From Bacteroidota bacterium (lineage in GTDB: Bacteria; Bacteroidota; Bacteroidia; Cytophagales; Hymenobacteraceae), in assembly GCA_023424725.1 (NCBI GenBank), contig JAFADQ010000238.1, positions 1 through 6,610 of the forward strand: a stretch of 6,610 nucleotides of DNA, written 5' to 3'. Below are positions 5,108 through 6,610 of the stretch, in pieces. Every line of letters begins with the position of its first letter. The first letter of the stretch is position 1. Both the position numbers and the translations under genes were made by a program. Under the pieces are notes generated by a model, which saw nothing but the letters and a program-made list of their open reading frames with translations, was not told the DNA's origin and did no database searches.

Positions 5108-6610
5108 TTACTGTTTCACTATTTGTTCTATCAGCCTTGTTTTGTTGCCCGTTACACTTAGAGTATAAACACCTCCAGGCAAAAACGAAAGATCAATTTT
5201 ACCGGTTACAGATAATCCGGTAGCGGTTAGTTTCTTTGTTAGCAAGTGGCGGCCATACATATCTGTAATGTGCAGGGTATATGCGCCTGGTGTTACATCA
5301 CCCAACTCAATCTGTACAACATCTCTGAACGGGTTTGGATATACCGTAAGCGTAGCTGCTGTAGCCGCGTTAATATTTACGGCTGCCACGTGGCTGTACC
5401 AGGCGGTTTGGTTAAAGTCTACCTGGCGCAGGCGGTAATAAGTATATCCATTTAGCGGCTGCTCATCTGTAAAGCTGTAATACGATTTAAAGTTGGTTGT
5501 TCCGTTTCCGTTCACCCTGCCAATAGCGGTAAAGGTTTTACCGTCGGCGCTGCGCTCTACAATAAAGTAATCGTTGTCTGTTTCCTGGGCGGTAACCCAG
5601 TTTAGCAGCACGTTCTTGTCTTGCAATGTAGCGGTAAAACTAATAAGCGTAACCGGTAGCGGCGTTACCACACCCGTATCGCGGAAATCCGGATTTCCGT
5701 TGCCGTCGTTATCCGGAGGGCTGGCAACTTCGCCAAAGTTATCCGTATCGAACAGGTCTATCAGGCCATCCTGGTCGGTATCTAAATAGAATTGGCTATC
5801 CGGATCCAGGTAATTACGGGTACTGTCTCCATCAGAATCTATTAACCACGCGGGCACATTGGCAGCAGTAAGGGCATCGCTGTAAATAACTGCTCCGGCA
5901 CGTATATTAAAGTTTTGCGCCAGTGTCATTAAATCGTCCAGCGAATAACCATTGCTGTTGTAATCAAACCCTTCAAAAGCGTCTTTCTTGCCATCGTTAT
6001 CGCTGTCTTTATCAAGATAATCGGCAAACAGATCGTCATCGAAATTAGAAATAACAATCGCGGCGCCACCTGCCATAAGCGGGTCGTAAGCATCGTCTAT
6101 CCCGTTGCGGTTAGCATCTGCGCCAAGCGGAGCCCTGTACACAAATTGTGCTTCGTAATTATCGGTAAGTCCGTCGTTATCGCTGTCCAGGTCAAGGAAA
6201 TCCAGATGGCTGTCGCCATCAGAATCAGGCGAAGCGAAGGCAGACACCCCGCTTCCAGGAGTTGTTTCTGCGCCAACAGGCATTCCGTTAGCCGATATCT
6301 GGCCAGTAGCCACGGTGCCTGTGTAGCGTCCGTCTGTTAAACTAAAAGGGCTACCCGTTACTACTGCGGGCATGTATCCTGTGTTGGCTTCTATCGTGTT
6401 CAGTATTCCGTCGCCGTCCATGTCCAGATCGAACAGGTTAATGATGCCATCCAGATCAAGATCAAACCAGTCGTTAATTCCGTCTGAATTTTTATCGCGC
6501 CAAACGCCATATTTAGGGTGCACGAAATCTACGTCGGCAAAGTTCAGAATTCCATCGTTATCGTCATCATTCAAGGCAACGGCGTTGTAATCAGAAGCAA
6601 GATTGGTAAT
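5108..6610 (-). CDS. secreted T9SS substrate with thrombospondin-type-3-like calcium-binding repeats (5'-partial)
   Basis: The frame stays open from its stop at 5108 to the right edge, giving 500 visible residues, so the true start and any signal peptide lie outside; the TTG near 6574 is only an internal Leu codon. Residues are numbered from the edge. Residues about 14-312 are rich in Asp/Asn/Gly motifs of the DxDxDG type (DDDNDGI, DLDMDGDGI, DLDSDNDGL, DKDSDNDG, DTDQDGL, DNDGNGN), the thrombospondin type 3 pattern that binds calcium in stalk-like extracellular proteins. A beta-sandwich, fibronectin-III-like region follows (about 317-412; PLPVTLISF, LLNWVTAQETDNDYFIVERS, YYRLRQVD), a common linker in Bacteroidota secreted proteins. 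The C-terminus (about 420-500) is a type A T9SS sorting domain: YPNPF (424-428), then GVYTLSV and a basic tail ending IEQIVKQ. The protein is therefore exported by Sec and then T9SS, and probably anchored to or released from the cell surface. Ligand or enzymatic role is not visible; an N-terminal functional domain may be outside the window. Confidence 0.9.
   Translation of the reverse strand: MTNLASDYNAVALNDDDNDGILNFADVDFVHPKYGVWRDKNSDGINDWFDLDLDGIINLFDLDMDGDGILNTIEANTGYMPAVVTGSPFSLTDGRYTGTVATGQISANGMPVGAETTPGSGVSAFASPDSDGDSHLDFLDLDSDNDGLTDNYEAQFVYRAPLGADANRNGIDDAYDPLMAGGAAIVISNFDDDLFADYLDKDSDNDGKKDAFEGFDYNSNGYSLDDLMTLAQNFNIRAGAVIYSDALTAANVPAWLIDSDGDSTRNYLDPDSQFYLDTDQDGLIDLFDTDNFGEVASPPDNDGNGNPDFRDTGVVTPLPVTLISFTATLQDKNVLLNWVTAQETDNDYFIVERSADGKTFTAIGRVNGNGTTNFKSYYSFTDEQPLNGYTYYRLRQVDFNQTAWYSHVAAVNINAATAATLTVYPNPFRDVVQIELGDVTPGAYTLHITDMYGRHLLTKKLTATGLSVTGKIDLSFLPGGVYTLSVTGNKTRLIEQIVKQ

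Noticed and set aside
5700..6570. Recurring short sequences such as CGTTATCGCTGTC that look like DNA repeats or a CRISPR-like array
   Set aside because: They fall irregularly and reflect repeated Asp-Ser-Asp-Asn-Asp codons of the calcium-binding repeats, with no fixed repeat or spacer length.
6572..6574. TTG as the start codon of the right-hand minus-strand gene
   Set aside because: The frame continues without a stop to the window edge (reading ITNLASDYNAVA before this codon), repeats are already under way, and a T9SS cargo must have a signal peptide, which is absent here.

Overview
The window looks like a chromosomal piece of a Bacteroidota genome, most likely order Cytophagales (a Hymenobacter/Pontibacter-like member is my impression from protein flavour, not a search). 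The evidence is a C-terminal type IX secretion (T9SS) sorting domain on the right-hand gene, near-absence of Shine-Dalgarno sites, and several exact matches to the Bacteroidota -7 promoter element TAnnTTTG just upstream of genes. Gene content is mostly housekeeping plus cell-surface functions.

Layout from left to right. (1) The 5' end of a minus-strand gene for an exported protein leaves the left edge; only a signal peptide and about 20 mature residues are visible. (2) A strong bidirectional terminator (151-186) separates it from dxs (268-2184, minus), a complete 1-deoxy-D-xylulose-5-phosphate synthase, first enzyme of the MEP isoprenoid pathway. (3) A 388-base divergent intergenic region (2185-2572) holds a likely dxs promoter, a perfect 15-bp-stem hairpin, an orphan terminator-like hairpin with an upstream segment that could compete with it, and a likely scpA promoter. 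(4) scpA (2573-3343, plus) encodes the kleisin subunit of the SMC-ScpAB condensin; the best start is an internal TTG, not the furthest upstream start. (5) A 507-residue multi-pass membrane protein (3444-4967, plus) resembles GT-C-fold, PMT/ArnT-like glycosyltransferases. (6) A bidirectional terminator (5058-5090) sits between it and a convergent minus-strand gene (5108 to beyond the right edge). That gene encodes a large secreted protein with thrombospondin-type-3-like calcium-binding repeats, a beta-sandwich region and a T9SS sorting domain; its N-terminus lies outside the window.

The genes do not form an obvious joint pathway: dxs (isoprenoid precursors), scpA (chromosome segregation) and the two surface-related genes appear to be independent transcription units. 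I see no mobile element, CRISPR array, tRNA, rRNA or defence system. The least explained part is the structured stretch 2383-2507 between the divergent dxs and scpA genes, which could be a small RNA, an attenuator-like leader or a dispersed palindromic repeat.
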